Assembly: GCA_963921425.1 (NCBI GenBank)
Contig: OY992834.1
Location: 26,983,923 to 27,047,922, forward strand
DNA: 64,000 nucleotides
Direction of reading: 5' to 3'
Origin: Dryas octopetala
Lineage: Eukaryota > Streptophyta > Magnoliopsida > Rosales > Rosaceae
Part shown: in pieces, positions 46,381 through 58,150 of the stretch
Layout: each line of letters starts with the position of its first letter
Position numbering within the stretch: the stretch's first letter is position 1
Translations under genes and position numbers: made by a program
Notes under the pieces: model-generated
What the model was told of the DNA's origin: nothing
The model's database searches: none
The model's input: only the letters and a program-made list of their open reading frames with translations

Positions 46381-47560
46381 TATTAAGGCTCAAGTACATT
46401 TACATATATTAACTATATGGTCCATTTCAAATTGGTCCACAAACTATAAAATGCTTCAAATTTTCTCATTAACTATATGGTTCATTTCAAGTTGGTCCAC
46501 GAAGTATAAAACATTTTAAATTGCCCCATTAACTATATCATTCATTTCAATTTGGTCCACGAACTAACAAAAAACATACAGAATAGTAGATAAAACTAGG
46601 TTGACAAAAAAACCGGGCCGAACCAGATTATTTATATACATTTATATATTTTTTATTTATTATATAAAAATTATATAGTTTGAATAAAAAATGTATAAGG
46701 TGTTTTTTACCCATGCTGTGTTCAAACCCACGACCACTTGAGAATAGTGAAAGTGTAAATTCTCACTACACCACTTAACCACTTATGATTTTCAAGTACA
46801 TGCAATATATTTATAAGCATACTGATACTTGAAATATAATAATTTATAAAATTATAATTGGTATTCTACACCATAACCTTATACCCTAAACCATAAAGTC
46901 TGAAACGTTATACCTTAAAAATTAACCATATACTCTAATAATTTTAGTATATAAACTATAAATTATAGTTTTGGACTTTTAATAATATTTTTACAATATA
47001 GAAACTATAAATTATATAAAATATAAACTAGTAATATTTTAGACTATAAATTATATAAAATATAAAATAGTAATAAAATATATAAAAGTCTAAAAATATT
47101 ACTAGTTTATATTTTATATAACTTATAGTTTCTATATTGTAAAAATATTACTAGAAGTCCAAAACTATAATTTATAGTTTATATACTAAAATTATTAGAG
47201 TATAGGGTTAATTTTTAAGGTATAAAGTTTCAGACTTTATGGTTTAGGGTACAACGTTAATTTTTATTCAAAATATATAATTTTTATATAATAAATAAAA
47301 ATATATATAAATAATCCGGTTTGGTTCAGTTTTTTTGTCAACCCAGTTTTGTCTACTATTCTGTATGTTTTTTGTTAGTTCGTGGACCAATTTGAAATGA
47401 ATCCTATAGTTAATGGAGAAATTTGAAATGTTTTATAGTTCATTAACCAACTTGAAATGAACCCTATAGTTAATGAGGAAATTTGAAATATTTTATAGTT
47501 TGTAGATCAATTTAAAATGGACCCTATAATTAATGGATATAAATATACTTGAACCTAATA
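46381..47560. mobile_element. 1.18-kb imperfect palindrome (foldback element)
   Basis: Arms mirror each other from the outer ends (TATTAAGGCTCAAGTACATT at the left, inverse of the end near 47560) almost to the centre near 47065. Matched landmarks include AACATACAGAATAGTAG against CTACTATTCTGTATGTT, and CCATAAAGTCTGAAACGTTA against its inverse near 47235. The left arm has about 170 extra bases (46690-46860) with a CAAACCCACGACCACTTGAG stretch. No coding frame. It may be a MULE-like foldback element. Confidence 0.8.
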
Positions 47561-47776
47561 TTTACATGGCAGGGTGACAAAATACTTTATATCTAGGCCT
47601 AGGCCTAGGAGGCTAGGACCACTTAATTGCATGAAAAGAAAAACATAACTAATGAAATAAATGGTATGTGGACCTGGCCTAGACATTTATGTTTGCACCT
47701 AAACTGTGAAGATAAGTACCTATTTCCAATTTTTTTCATTCACACTCCTTTTATTTTTTTATATTTGTTTTTATTA

Positions 47777-48102
47777 GGCCTTCTACAATAGTGATCCCCA
47801 AATACCCAATACCCAAATCAATTTTGGATATTCAAAAAGTATAAAAATATAGATTTTGAGGATCACCAATACAATGGTGTTGAGGCCCAAATATGAGGAT
47901 ATTAATATTTAACTCATTTATTTGTTGGTGGGCCAATCATTTAATTTGATTTTGGGTATAATTTATACCCAAAACTGAGGATAGCTTTTGGGTCTCAAAA
48001 AATTAGAGGGATCACATTCCGGCCCATTGTGGTTAGACTATACCCATTTTATACCCAAAAAATGGGTTTGGAGATCAAATTCAGGCTGCATTGTGGAAGG
48101 CC
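47777..48102. mobile_element. PIF/Harbinger MITE
   Basis: Termini GGCCTTCTACAATAG and CATTGTGGAAGGCC are inverted, with the direct triplet TTA on both sides (47774-47776, 48103-48105). 326 bases, no coding frame. Interior repeats of ATACCCAAA and its inverse are consistent with a hairpin. Confidence 0.8.
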
Positions 48103-48105
48103 TTA

Positions 48106-49649
48106 AGTGAAATCTCAAATTACCCTTAAACTTTCTTTCCATGTTCCCTGCCTCAAATGATTCTCTTCATAGTAAACAACCCAAATGTCCAAAATTAAAG
48201 CACCAACAATCTTTCTAAGAATCCATCCAATGCTCTGAATTTGTTGAATTTTTACAAATTCTAGGAGTAGTAGGACTAGGACTAAGCATGTATGCCTTTC
48301 CTATATGTTCGATTAGGTGCTCAATTAATGATTTTTGAAACTAAAACCAAATAAAACATATATATTAAGGCAAAAATGTAATGGTGTTTGCTCAATCTAT
48401 CTAAGGTTTCTCCTGACACACTTCTGATTGGCATGAAACGATGAAATTAATTGAAGTTCTGAACAAATAGAATACAAGTAGAGAGAGAATGTTGTAGATG
48501 AAAATTAATTAATCAAGTAATGAACATAAACAGATTTTCTAAAGAAAATGAAGTTGTTCAGGAAAAAAGGTCTAGGGGTAAATATGAGACTTTACTTAAT
48601 GAAATTATATGAAAAATATTTAAAAAATAAAAGGAGTGCAAGTGAAGAAAAGTGGAGTGCAAAAATTGTCTCCATTAAAAAATAGGATAATGCTTAAGGT
48701 CCGTTAACTTTAGGTACTAAATTGCAATGTTTTTTCATTTTAACTATCAAAACATTTACGTCATTTCACTTTAAATATTAAATTTCAGTTTAAGTACTAA
48801 CTTTAAAAAACATGGTTATATGAGCTGTGACTGTCTAACAGTCATAAATTTTTTATTGATTTGTTGTTTTTTCAATATTTGCAAGGCTTGAACTTTAATG
48901 TTTAGTCTCTGGGTTACAGGACTTCATCCCTCAAACCTAAATCAAAAGCATTAAACTCTTATAAATTTTAAATTTTTATGAATTTGAAACAGTCAGAATT
49001 GTGACTGTTCAACAATCATAACTGTATAACAAACCGATTTGTAACCTAATCCTAAACGTCTTACTCTAGATTAGTACCTAAACTAAAAAAAATTAGTGTC
49101 TTGCTACTTTGCTGAAAAACTATTAATATTTGGTATTTAATCATAATTTTCTATAATACTTACTGTTTCATTTTTTTTAACTTATGTGATATCAATTAAT
49201 TTGACATGTTTTTTTTTTGTTTTTTTGTAGAATCTAATATATGAATGACATATAAATTTTTTTAAAAAAATTAAGATAAAAAGTTTGGACAATTTGAATC
49301 TTCTCTACCTAAATCTAACCAATTAGTAATGCTTATTCTTCAATAGCGAAGAGGTATTACGTCTTTTAACTCTTCAAGTTACATCAGATCAAAAAGAAAA
49401 AACCTCTCCAAATTACATTGATATTGTTTATAACTTAACTATCTTAGAGACAGGTAAAGTTTTATATCCAAAATATTTTTCTCAACTTAGAAAGATGGAT
49501 ATAGCACTTTAATATACTCAAGTTAGACAATCACTTACCAATATAGTTTGTTATTCATCAGGTTTGTCACAAAACTATTCTGCAACTTATGTATGGCGTG
49601 TGTAACTAAATATATAATACGTATATTTTACATAGCAAATTGTTTTTTA
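48106..49649. other. non-coding spacer
   Basis: AT-rich sequence with no recognised gene. A partial inverted pair near 48790-49040 (GTTATATGAGCTGTGACTGT against CAGTCAGAATTGTGACTGTT) hints at another decayed element. Confidence 0.4.
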
Positions 49650-49990
49650 CGAAGGAATTTAAGCATTTATCTCAAAATCAATTGGCAATAGGAGGAGTAG
49701 CCCAAACCTTTATTAGCCACTAAAAACCTCACATTTTCAATGTGGGATCTTTATCTCAACACGCCCCCACACGTGTGACGTCACTCAAACCTAACATGTG
49801 AACAATTCATATTAAGTGACGTGGAAGCACGTGTGGCCGTTTAGCACAACACGTGGATAGCCTGCTCTGATACCATGAAGGAATATAGGCATTCTTCCCA
49901 AAACTAATTAGCAATAGAAGAAGTAGTCCAAACTCTTATAAGTCACTATGTACGGCCTCACATTTTTAATGTGAGATCTATCTCTCGACA
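49650..49990 (-). mobile_element. TRIM (miniature LTR retrotransposon)
   Basis: Two direct repeats of about 113-115 bases (49650-49761 and 49876-49990) flank about 114 bases of non-coding sequence. On the minus strand, the repeats begin TGTCGAGAGATAG and TGTTGAGATAAAG. The left-hand repeat is preceded by the polypurine tract GTGGGGGCG. The right-hand repeat is followed at once by the PBS TGGTATCAGAGC (plus-strand 49864-49875). No gag or pol. This layout is diagnostic of a TRIM. A target duplication was not found. Confidence 0.8.
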
Positions 49991-50756
49991 ATTATATATT
50001 TTTAATCAGTTGCTATTCCCACTTCTAGTTTATCATCCTACACTTCAAATTTAATATTGGGAGACTTATAGTCCAATTTATTTTATAAGTCTTTCTTAGA
50101 TTAAGACCGGTAGTGATTTAGGGTTTTTAATCAAATCTTTTTATTTTTCTTCTTTGACGGTTTTATGTTCCGTCCAAAATTCTGGAGTTAAAACCTAATA
50201 TGCAGCCTCTACAAATCCCACTTTACACCCTAGGAGGGGAAATGCCCTTCAAATCGGGAAAGGACATTATTATGAATTAAAATGATTTTTTTATAAATTA
50301 AAATAACTTTATTATAAATTAAAATAATTTTCTTATAAATTAAAAAAACTTTATTATTAATTAAAAGGATTATTTATAAATTTTAAAATACCTCATGTCT
50401 CCATCTAAACATTATTTTTCTAAACAACCCAACCCAAATTATTATCATTTTAAAATACACACAAGAAGTGTGAGATGACAAAATGGAGGTGTAAATATAT
50501 ATTTTTTTTTTGTCATCGATAATTATTGTTAATTAGTAGGATTGCACAATGTTTGGTCTTATTCCAATTTTTATCAATTCAAAGAAATTCTCCAACTGAA
50601 CTATAAAACTAGATTACCAGATCGATATTTAAAGTCTTCTCTATGACTGTGTGTCTTCCCTTCAATGGGTTAAAGTTAATTGATTAAAATCTGTAATGTT
50701 AAGAAATATCTTGGAGATATGTATTTAACTTTCAGTGTATTCTACCCTTTTTTTTA
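49991..50756. other. non-coding spacer
   Basis: AT-rich, with a short run of degenerate repeats of the form AAATTAAAATAA.TTT.TTATA at 50270-50365. No gene found. Confidence 0.4.
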
Positions 50757-51152
50757 GGAATGCTATCCACCTTCTCTAATCTACCTTTTTTACTGACCTT
50801 TTCATTTATTATTCTCATTTCGTAATGTAAATTTATGATCGAAACCGTTAATGTTTTAGATCTAATTATGATGATCATCTCTGGAAAAAATCAATCAAAT
50901 TGGAAATCTTTTGGTTATGTAACTGTGATAAAACAAACATACAATTTTGGTAACAATTTGATATACCGTTTGTTTATTTGATTACGATTACATAACCAAA
51001 TGATTTTCGATTTAGTTGATTTTTTGCAGAGATCGATGATCTTCAAATAATTATCTAAAAAATGTACGATTCTGATCATAAAAATATACTGTGCAATAAA
51101 ATTAATAAAGGAAAAAGTGATGAAGAAAGTGAATTGGATAAGGTGGATAATA
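50757..51152. mobile_element. foldback MITE sharing the common core
   Basis: The left part (GCTATCCACCTTCTCTAATC to about 50940) mirrors the right part (to GGATAAGGTGGATAATA). The core TTCGATTTAGTTGATTTTTT followed by the GATGATCTTCAAATAATT region is at 51006-51060. Confidence 0.7.
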
Positions 51153-51212
51153 TATATATTTTTTTACTAACCAGTGCATTTTAGCATGGAAATTCTTAGA
51201 TATTTTATATAT

Positions 51213-51610
51213 GGGATTAATATCATTTTGCTCCCCAGACTATTACACTTATATCAGTTTGCTCCCCAGACTTCTAATTTGGAAAATTAAGGACCCTGAC
51301 TTTTTCAATTTTACCAATTGAGGTTCTTTCGTCAATTTACACATTTTTCATCCTAAATGTCGGGAATAATCAACCAAAATTTAGCGAGAAATAAAGAAGA
51401 TAAAAATGATGTATGAGGAAAAAATTGTAAGATCTAAATGGAAGAGACCATTTTGCCCTCAAAGATTTAGATGAACAATGTATAAATTGTCAGGAGAATC
51501 TTAATTGGCAAAATTGAAAAAGTCAGGGTCTTTAATTTTCCAAATTAAAAGTTTAGAGAGCAAATTGATACAGGTGTAATAATCTAGGAGTAAAGTGAGA
51601 TTAATTCCTT
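51213..51610. mobile_element. MULE-like foldback MITE
   Basis: About 130-base inverted repeats: GGGATTAATATCATTTTGCT at the left against the inverse of the right end near 51610. Both arms hold GACCCTGACTTTTTCAATTT or its inverse. TA-rich flanks could be a 9-base target duplication, which fits a Mutator-like origin. Confidence 0.7.
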
Positions 51611-51619
51611 TATATATAT

Positions 51620-53076
51620 ATTTAGACGATTGAAAAAGGGCTTTTATAGTTTTAGACCTAAAGCTAGCTTGAAAGTCATCTCAATGAAAAGTGATTCGCA
51701 ATGTGATGATTAAAATAAAAAAAAGTAGTCCACTTTCGTGTGGAAGCCACGATATCACCACACTACACTTGATTAAATTAAGAATAATAGGTTCAACTTT
51801 CGCGTGGAAGACGGAAGACACAAATCACAAATGCGCCATTTCCGGTACATATTGAAAGGATGAAACCCACTCAAATATATATCTCTCTCCAACTAATTCC
51901 CTACTACATAATTTGTAGTACGATTTATTGTCCTTTAGCTTTGAAGCAAATACACCATTTAAAAAGGAAAGAAAACAGAAGAAAACCTTCTCCATCGCCA
52001 TGTTTTGGATGAGGTCAGCATGCATTGGAGAAAATTTTGGATGAGACTCGCGTAACAAATCGAAAACCTTCACTGTAAATAGCTTATTTTGACAAGACTC
52101 TTTCTTTTTTAACCTTAGTTGAAAAAGTTTTACTTTTCTAGTTCTTTGATCACTTTTAAGACTAAAATACTCCGATCAACGAATAGGTCGATCATCTGAA
52201 TCAACGAAAAAGTTGACTTCAACAAATTATGCAAAAAATATTTTCCAAAATATCGATTACTTCGACTAGTATATTGACTACAACTTTAGCAAAATGAACA
52301 AGATGCGTAAACTCAAATATGCAAACCCAATGAAGCATCTCATAAACCCAACCTTGGCTTGAAGCGGAACTAAATATTAAAAAGGAAGCTGGTGTATTTT
52401 GATCCATATTCTTGTGCATGGAGGAGAAAGAAGCTGGTGTTCTTTGTATCAATTGGACTATTGGAGCTATTCAAAATCAAATCTATTAGAAAACAAACAG
52501 GGGAATCAAATTGCGCCTTTCCTACATTGATTCATTGTTTAATGCAGGCTCTTCCAAGGAAGCTCTTATCCATCAAATTTAAAGCTAAATGGTGGTTTGT
52601 GGCCTTGTTTTGATTTGGTAATCTGTACTGCTTTCATGACTGGACTCTTTAAGGTTAGAAAAGCTGACGAGGCTAAGACCTGTTTCCGGAAATTTTAAAG
52701 CTTGGCCTAGTTCCAAGCTTGGCTCATTTTGTTCATCCTCTAAATGTGGAGTGGTTGCTGATGTTTGGTTGGCCGATGTGGCTACTATTCTGGGTGGGTT
52801 GGTTGGGAGACAGAGTATAGGGTAAATCTGTTTGGCCTTCAGGTGTTTCTGAAGTATTTATATCGGGGTATTTTGGATATTTCACTTTCTAAAATGGTTT
52901 AAAAAGTAAGAATTTTGTCTCCAGGGTTAAACAAACTAAGAGCCACATCAAAAGAGCCTATTTTAGTATTTTATGAAGACTCTTAACAAATCAATATTTT
53001 AACATGGTGGGTGAGTCCCAAACTATGTGTTAATTTTTTATAATAACATAATAGATTTTAAATTTTATTTAACCTT

Positions 53077-53080
<4 letters not shown>
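51620..53080. other. non-coding spacer
   Basis: No gene recognised. Two stretches (51820-52030 and 52290-52450) share an arrangement of CAAATATG/CCCA and GGATGAG-like words and could be decayed copies of one repeat. Confidence 0.35.

Positions 53081-53108
<28 letters not shown>
53081..53108. repeat. (AT)n microsatellite
   Basis: AT run of about 28 bases immediately left of the MULE-like element. Confidence 0.9.
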
Positions 53109-53112
<4 letters not shown>

Positions 53113-53529
53113 TAACTTTAGGAAAAATTTGAGCAAAAAGACTCCAATTTAGGTGCCAGAGACAGATCAAAACTCCCGCTTCAAAAGTGCATTCGTAAGG
53201 CCTACTACTTTACCTAAGCCTCAAATAAGGTTATTTCGTCAAATCCATTACCCTTTCCGTTAAAAATTGATCATGTGGTATGCACGTGATCAATTTTTAA
53301 GGGCAAAATTGATATTTTTCACTATTAAAATAGTTATAAAAATAAAAAATAAATAAAACTGAAAAAAGAACAAATAAAAAAACCTAAAAGAAGAAATAAA
53401 AAACAAAAATAAACTAATAAAAGAAAAAAAATTATTAAAAAACTAATAAAAGAAAAACAAACTAATTGAAAAAAAAATTAAAAAACTAAAAGAAGTAAAA
53501 AAAAAAAAAGGGGGAGGAGCAGACCCTCC

Positions 53530-53592
53530 ATCCCCACCCCCACCCCCATCCCCATCCCCATCCCCATCCCCATCCCCATCCCCACCCCCATC
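53530..53592. repeat. (CCCCAT)n tract, G-quadruplex-prone on the minus strand
   Basis: At least seven CCCCAT units bordered by CCCCCAC units. The minus strand reads GGGGAT repeatedly, giving many G4 runs separated by two bases. Confidence 0.9.
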
Positions 53593-53749
53593 TCATTGCT
53601 TGTGCCGGCGGCGACCCCACATCTCTCTCTCTCTCTCTCTACTGGGCGCGTATGGCGCCAGACCCAACGAGTTTAGTCTGGGTTTGAGGCTTCATGACCG
53701 GCGCCAAACCCAATGACCAATCTCAGACCGTACGGCGCCAAACCCAACA

Positions 53750-53960
53750 ACCAATCTCAGACTGAATGACGCCACCTTTGATCTGGGGCTTGAGGCTCTT
53801 CCAGTTCCCGTCGAGGACGAACTTGGCTTCGACGGTGCCGCGTACGACGACAAGCTTACCATCAGACGTATGAGATTGGTCAGAGGCTTTGAGCATAGGT
53901 CGAGGCTTTGACGAAGGGGGCTTTGGTGAGCTTTCGGAGGGCACGATGGATGGTGGCAAT
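53750..53960 (-). pseudogene. probable captured SPL2/SP1-like E3 ligase fragment
   Basis: The minus strand encodes SDGKLVVVRGTVEAKFVLDG followed by NWKSLKPQIKGG. This resembles the start of the conserved domain of plant SPL2/SP1-like membrane E3 ubiquitin ligases, as remembered. The piece is only about 60-70 residues, has a Pro/Ser-rich stretch before it and no RING or membrane segment. The identification is tentative. Confidence 0.4.
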
Positions 53961-54222
53961 GAGGGAGGTCGGGTGGGGGAGGGAGGGTCTGTATTTCTTT
54001 TTTTTTTTTAACAATTAATTTTATATTTTTTATAAATATTTTTTGATGGTGAGTGAAGTGACTATTTGACCCCTAAAACTAACAGACGTTTAGATTAAAT
54101 TGACGAAATAGCCTCATTTGAGGCTTAAGTGAAGGTTTAGACATAACAAATGTACTTTTAAAACGGGAGTCCTGATCTAACTCCAACACCTAAATTGGAG
54201 TCATTTTCCTAAAATTTTCCCG

Positions 54223-55120
54223 TAATTTTATTTACATTTCATGGATGATGTGTACTAGGAATGAAAAACTTTTAATACATTTTTTCTCATGAATAGTTGG
54301 ACCCATTACATCAATATGATCACATGGTACAACTATCCTACCCAAAATTTTCTTCTGACACTAACCTCCAATGTTTCTAAAATTTTCTTGTGACACTAAC
54401 CTCCAATGTTTCCAACATCGCTGACTTCCACCGATGAGGCCAATAACTATAAGTGAAGAGTTCCCTATCTTCACTAAATGATGCCACTGCGTCATCCTGC
54501 TTCTTGTGTGTATAAGAAGAGGTCAATGGTTCTCTAGCCATGGTTGCAGACGGACTAACAAATGTAAAAAGAGTGTTTGGTGGGTGGGTGGTTCACTTTA
54601 TAAATTATGGTATGTTTTAGGAATAACGGGGTGGGATGAGTAAACTAATACCGTTTATTTTTTATTTTTACAAATTGATGAGGCTCGAATTCACACTAGG
54701 TTGACACGTCAGAGATTTACGTATTAACCGCTTCTTGCTTCCTTGTACTTCCTGCAACCATGAACAATGGAGTTCTAAGCATCCCCTGTGAGATTATTCC
54801 TCATAGGGACTCCGATGCTTAAGTTAGATTTCATCTTTATGGAAATTGACTATTGCTCAGGTTTTTAAATTCTTACCCTGATGTTATGAATTCTGCCGAG
54901 CTTTATACCATGAACTTGGAGTAGTTTATCCCTAAAAAATTGGGGACAACCTCTCATGGTTTAACTGCCGAGGCAATTTAAATTTAAATTTGAATTTGCG
55001 AGCCATTTTATGGCTACTCTGAATGTCAATTGGGCTCTGGGCCTTTATATCGTGAATTTTTTAGGCTTTGTGGATAATTATCCGGGCTTTTAAATAACCC
55101 ATTATATGAATTAAATAAAA
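54223..55120. other. non-coding spacer
   Basis: No gene seen. It includes a short direct repeat (AAAATTTTCTTSTGACACTA at about 54347 and 54381) and ends in sequence that may be the 5' region of the following ORF. Confidence 0.45.
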
Positions 55121-55254
55121 TGTGGCCCATCAGTTACTCCCCTTCTTCCTTAACGCTCGAAGACTTAAGGGAGAAGTTCCAACAATTGCAACCTTAAATT
55201 TCTCAGAAGATAAAATACCAAACTTCAGTCTTCCTTCTCTTAAAAACCCTAACT

Positions 55255-55977
55255 ATGGATTCATCCACAGTTCCTTATGCCATCCCAATCACTGCCCCAA
55301 GTCAATCCGATATTGAGGTTTTAGTTGTGGCGGACACGATTCAACTTAAAAAATATCCACTTCTGGGAATAGATGAAGAGGTCTGCAAAAACCTCGAACG
55401 TCTTCACCGCCCTCACAAGATCACCTTTTCGACCTCCGGTCCAAAAGCCAGGTGCCTTTATTTTTATAAAAATGCCATATGCTTTTTTAAACAACCTTTT
55501 GATTTTGGACTTCGCCTTCCCCTTCATCGCACTATTAAAGAATTCTTGTGGTACTTTGACCTTCCTCCAGCCCAACTTATTCCCAATAGTTGGAGAACTC
55601 TCCTTCATATTTTAACCCGATGGAACATATTTAGGGGTAGATATAGGGAGAATATGAAAGAAACAGATCTTACTGTTAAGGAGATCATGTATTTTTACAA
55701 CCTTAGCCCAACGGAGAAAGTCGCTGGATGCTTTTGGTATCTGACTCCTAGAAAAGGTCGGTCGCTTATTATAGATAACACATCTTCAAAATATGACTGG
55801 AAGGAATATTTTGTTCATATGGGTGGCGATTGGGAATTTATGGATGATGATCCTAAGGACTTTTCGGTCCCTCGAAAATGGAATTTCGAGGGGATTCCCG
55901 ATAGAAGAGCTTGCCCTGTCCTCAATAAGGATGAAGGGAAGATGATTCAAAAAAATATGAGCCTCAAGGAAATTTGA
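55255..55977 (+). CDS. putative gypsy-type transposon protein, 240 aa
   Basis: The open frame starts MDSSTVPYAIPITAP and ends NMSLKEI then TGA. Residues of about 85-125 (LRLPLHRTIKEFLWYFDLPP, then an LLHILTRWN stretch) match the plant 'putative gypsy type transposon' domain, usually an N-terminal gag-like region of retroelement proteins. Further along, FYNLSPTEK and WKEYFVHMGGDWEF are also typical. The related reading continues after the stop: 56150-56255 encodes a Lys/Glu/Arg coiled-coil-like stretch in another frame. So this is probably the front of a longer protein cut by a stop and a frameshift. There is no protease or polymerase domain nearby. Confidence 0.6.
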   Translation: MDSSTVPYAIPITAPSQSDIEVLVVADTIQLKKYPLLGIDEEVCKNLERLHRPHKITFSTSGPKARCLYFYKNAICFFKQPFDFGLRLPLHRTIKEFLWYFDLPPAQLIPNSWRTLLHILTRWNIFRGRYRENMKETDLTVKEIMYFYNLSPTEKVAGCFWYLTPRKGRSLIIDNTSSKYDWKEYFVHMGGDWEFMDDDPKDFSVPRKWNFEGIPDRRACPVLNKDEGKMIQKNMSLKEI

Positions 55978-57264
55978 CATTTGGGGAGCAGTGTTGAGGT
56001 TGTTGTTGCTCAAACCGATCCTAGTTTTATAGACATTACTGAAACAACCGAAGCCATGAGCTTGAAGGCTGTTGGTTCTCCGGCCAAAAGAGACTGGGGT
56101 TTCTATTCCCCCTTCATTCACCACCAAGAGTCATGGTCCCATTGAGTCAAGTATCAAAGAGGAAAAGACAAGACAGGAGAAAGAACATAGAGAGAAATTA
56201 AGGAAGGATGAACAGAGAGTGAAAGAGAAAGAGAAAGAGAAAGAAAGGAGGAAAAAGGTGAGTTTGAATTCTTTTCATGAATCCTCTGTTTTTATGGAAT
56301 TTATATTTGGTTTTGGATTTCTGGTTTTGATGAGTTTCACTTAGTGGTTAGAGAGGAAAATAGGATCACAAACACTGTAGGATTGGAGGGAAACAAGAAG
56401 AGGATTTAGATTGGGGTGTCCTTAGCATATTAATTTGGGGTTTATGTTCTTGAATGGGTTTTAAATTTCTATCTTGATTGGAGGTTGGGTGTTTGATTTG
56501 GAGGCTTTAAAAATGTTTTTAGAAGCCTAAGAAATTGATTTGGGGTGTTAGAATTGAAGGAATTTGAAGTTGGTTGAAAATGGGAAAATGTGAAATTTTC
56601 TAGAAAAATTTGCAGTTTTCGGGTAGCCTACTTTGACGCCATATATCTTGAGTTGTAGAGCTCTGTTTTGAATGAACTTTTTAATGTTGTAAAGAAGTGT
56701 TGCAAAGCTTTAAAATGAGTATAAGTTTTCTATTTGTTGGTGATTTGATAGGTCAAACTTTAGGGCAAAGTTGAGAAAAAATAAGAAAAATCTGGAAGTT
56801 GCAAGCTGAAGGAGAAAGATGATGAACAGTCTCGCCGACACCCCCCACTCGCACCACCGGCGCGTACGTGGTGGTGCGTGTGGCAACATACGGTGGCTCC
56901 GGTCACAGGGGAAAGTCCATCTCCGCTGCTTTTTTGATTCTGAGTCCGTTGGTGACCTTCGTTTTGCGATCCGAGACCTCGAATTTAGTGTTTTCACTAT
57001 ACACACTAAGATTAGAGAGTAAACGACTTTTATTCCATAGTTAATTGTGGTTTTCTTGTACAGGATTATGTTCGAAGAACGACCAGGAGACACGAGACTA
57101 TTTATAGCGGCGCAGTAAGCTCGAGTTTGAGGTAGAGGGATATGTGGAACCTTTGACTGCAAATTTGATTATATTGAATCTTTGTTGAAAAATGATGTGT
57201 GGGCTAACACGTGACTTATGTGAATTATCTGATATTACTTAAGTATGATATGAATTAATTAATT
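55978..57264. other. degenerate continuation and spacer
   Basis: 56060-56345 looks like the broken downstream part of the transposon ORF. 56820-57000 is GC-richer, with no assigned function. No intact gene. Confidence 0.4.
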
Positions 57265-57496
57265 TGTGAAGAATATTTGGGTAATTGATAATCTGTATTG
57301 ATCTGTGCAAGGAGCTTTATACAAGTACAAAAGCAAGAGGAAAAACTGATCCTACATTATAGCCTAGTTACAAGACTCAGATCCTACATTATAGCCTAGA
57401 TACAAGACTAGTCTAAATTTCAAATAAGGAAAGAAGTAATCACTGATTACTAATGATACAGAAAGATCAACTTAGTTGCCTTTGCTATCTTTAACA
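57265..57496 (-). repeat. 3' LTR of a second Copia element
   Basis: On the minus strand it starts TGTTAAAGATAGCAAAGGCA at 57496 and ends TATTCTTCACA at 57265, about 232 bases. It is preceded by the polypurine tract GAGGGGGAG. An internal direct repeat, CTAGGCTATAATGTAGGATC or close to it, occurs twice. Confidence 0.8.
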
Positions 57497-58150
57497 CTCC
57501 CCCTCAAGTTGGAATGTATGTTAATAATTCCTAACTTGCCAAGCAAAGTCAAGAACTGCTGGGAACTCAAGGGCTTAGTAAAGATGTCAGCTGGTTGATT
57601 CGACGTTGATATGTGAGCCGTTTTGACCAGTCCTTCCTGAACCTTTTCTTATACTAGATGACAATCAATTTTTATATGTTTTGTCCTTTCATGAAATGCC
57701 GGATTCGATGCAATATGAATAGCTGCCTGATTATCACAATATAGTTTGAGTACTGCATGTGGATGTTTAATCCTCAAATCACGTAAAAGATACTTCAACC
57801 ACGTGACCTCACAACAGGTTGCAGCCATAGAGCAGTATTCAGCCTCCACACTAGATCTTCGTACAGTTGTTTACTTCTTGGACTTCCAGGAAACAAATGA
57901 TTTTCCAAGAAAAATCCAATATCATGTGATGGATCTTCTGGTTTCTCTACATCGTGCCCAATCTGCATCACATAATGCATTTAATTGGATTAGGCTATTA
58001 GCTGAGAAAATATCCCTTGACTTGGAGTATTTTTTATGTATCGCAACACTTGTTGAGCAGCTTTCAGATGTGGCACTCTAGGCTTGTCTATGAATTGGCT
58101 CAAGATATGGACTGAATACACCAAATCTGGCCACAAGAATTATCACTCAC
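57497..58150 (-). pseudogene. Copia reverse transcriptase/RNase H remnant
   Basis: The minus strand encodes an RNase H segment with [17 protein letters not shown] (about 57800-57849) and [20 protein letters not shown] (about 57670-57730). Before it lie pieces in shifted frames: a QVLRYIK-like motif (about 58040-58060) and the DADW/STGF region. There are stops and frameshifts. The rest of the element and the 5' LTR are not in place past about 58150, so it is truncated or was cut by recombination. Confidence 0.85.

Larger units (their letters stand above)
53119..54222. mobile_element. MULE-like element with captured sequence
   Basis: Inverted repeats of about 130 bases: left 53119-53250 (GACTCCAATTTAGGTGCCAG) and right about 54090-54222 (ACACCTAAATTGGAGTCATT). 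The inside has an A-rich stretch of AAAACTAATAAAAGAAAA units, a CCCCAT tract, a CT run, GC-rich sequence with three copies of a GGCGCCAAACCCAA-like piece, and a probable host gene fragment on the minus strand. No transposase. This is the layout of a Pack-MULE. Confidence 0.65.

Noticed and set aside
46700-46800. A tRNA-like GTTCAAACCCACGACC stretch in the palindrome's left arm
   Set aside because: Only a T-arm-like word is visible; no acceptor stem or anticodon loop can be drawn, so no tRNA is called.
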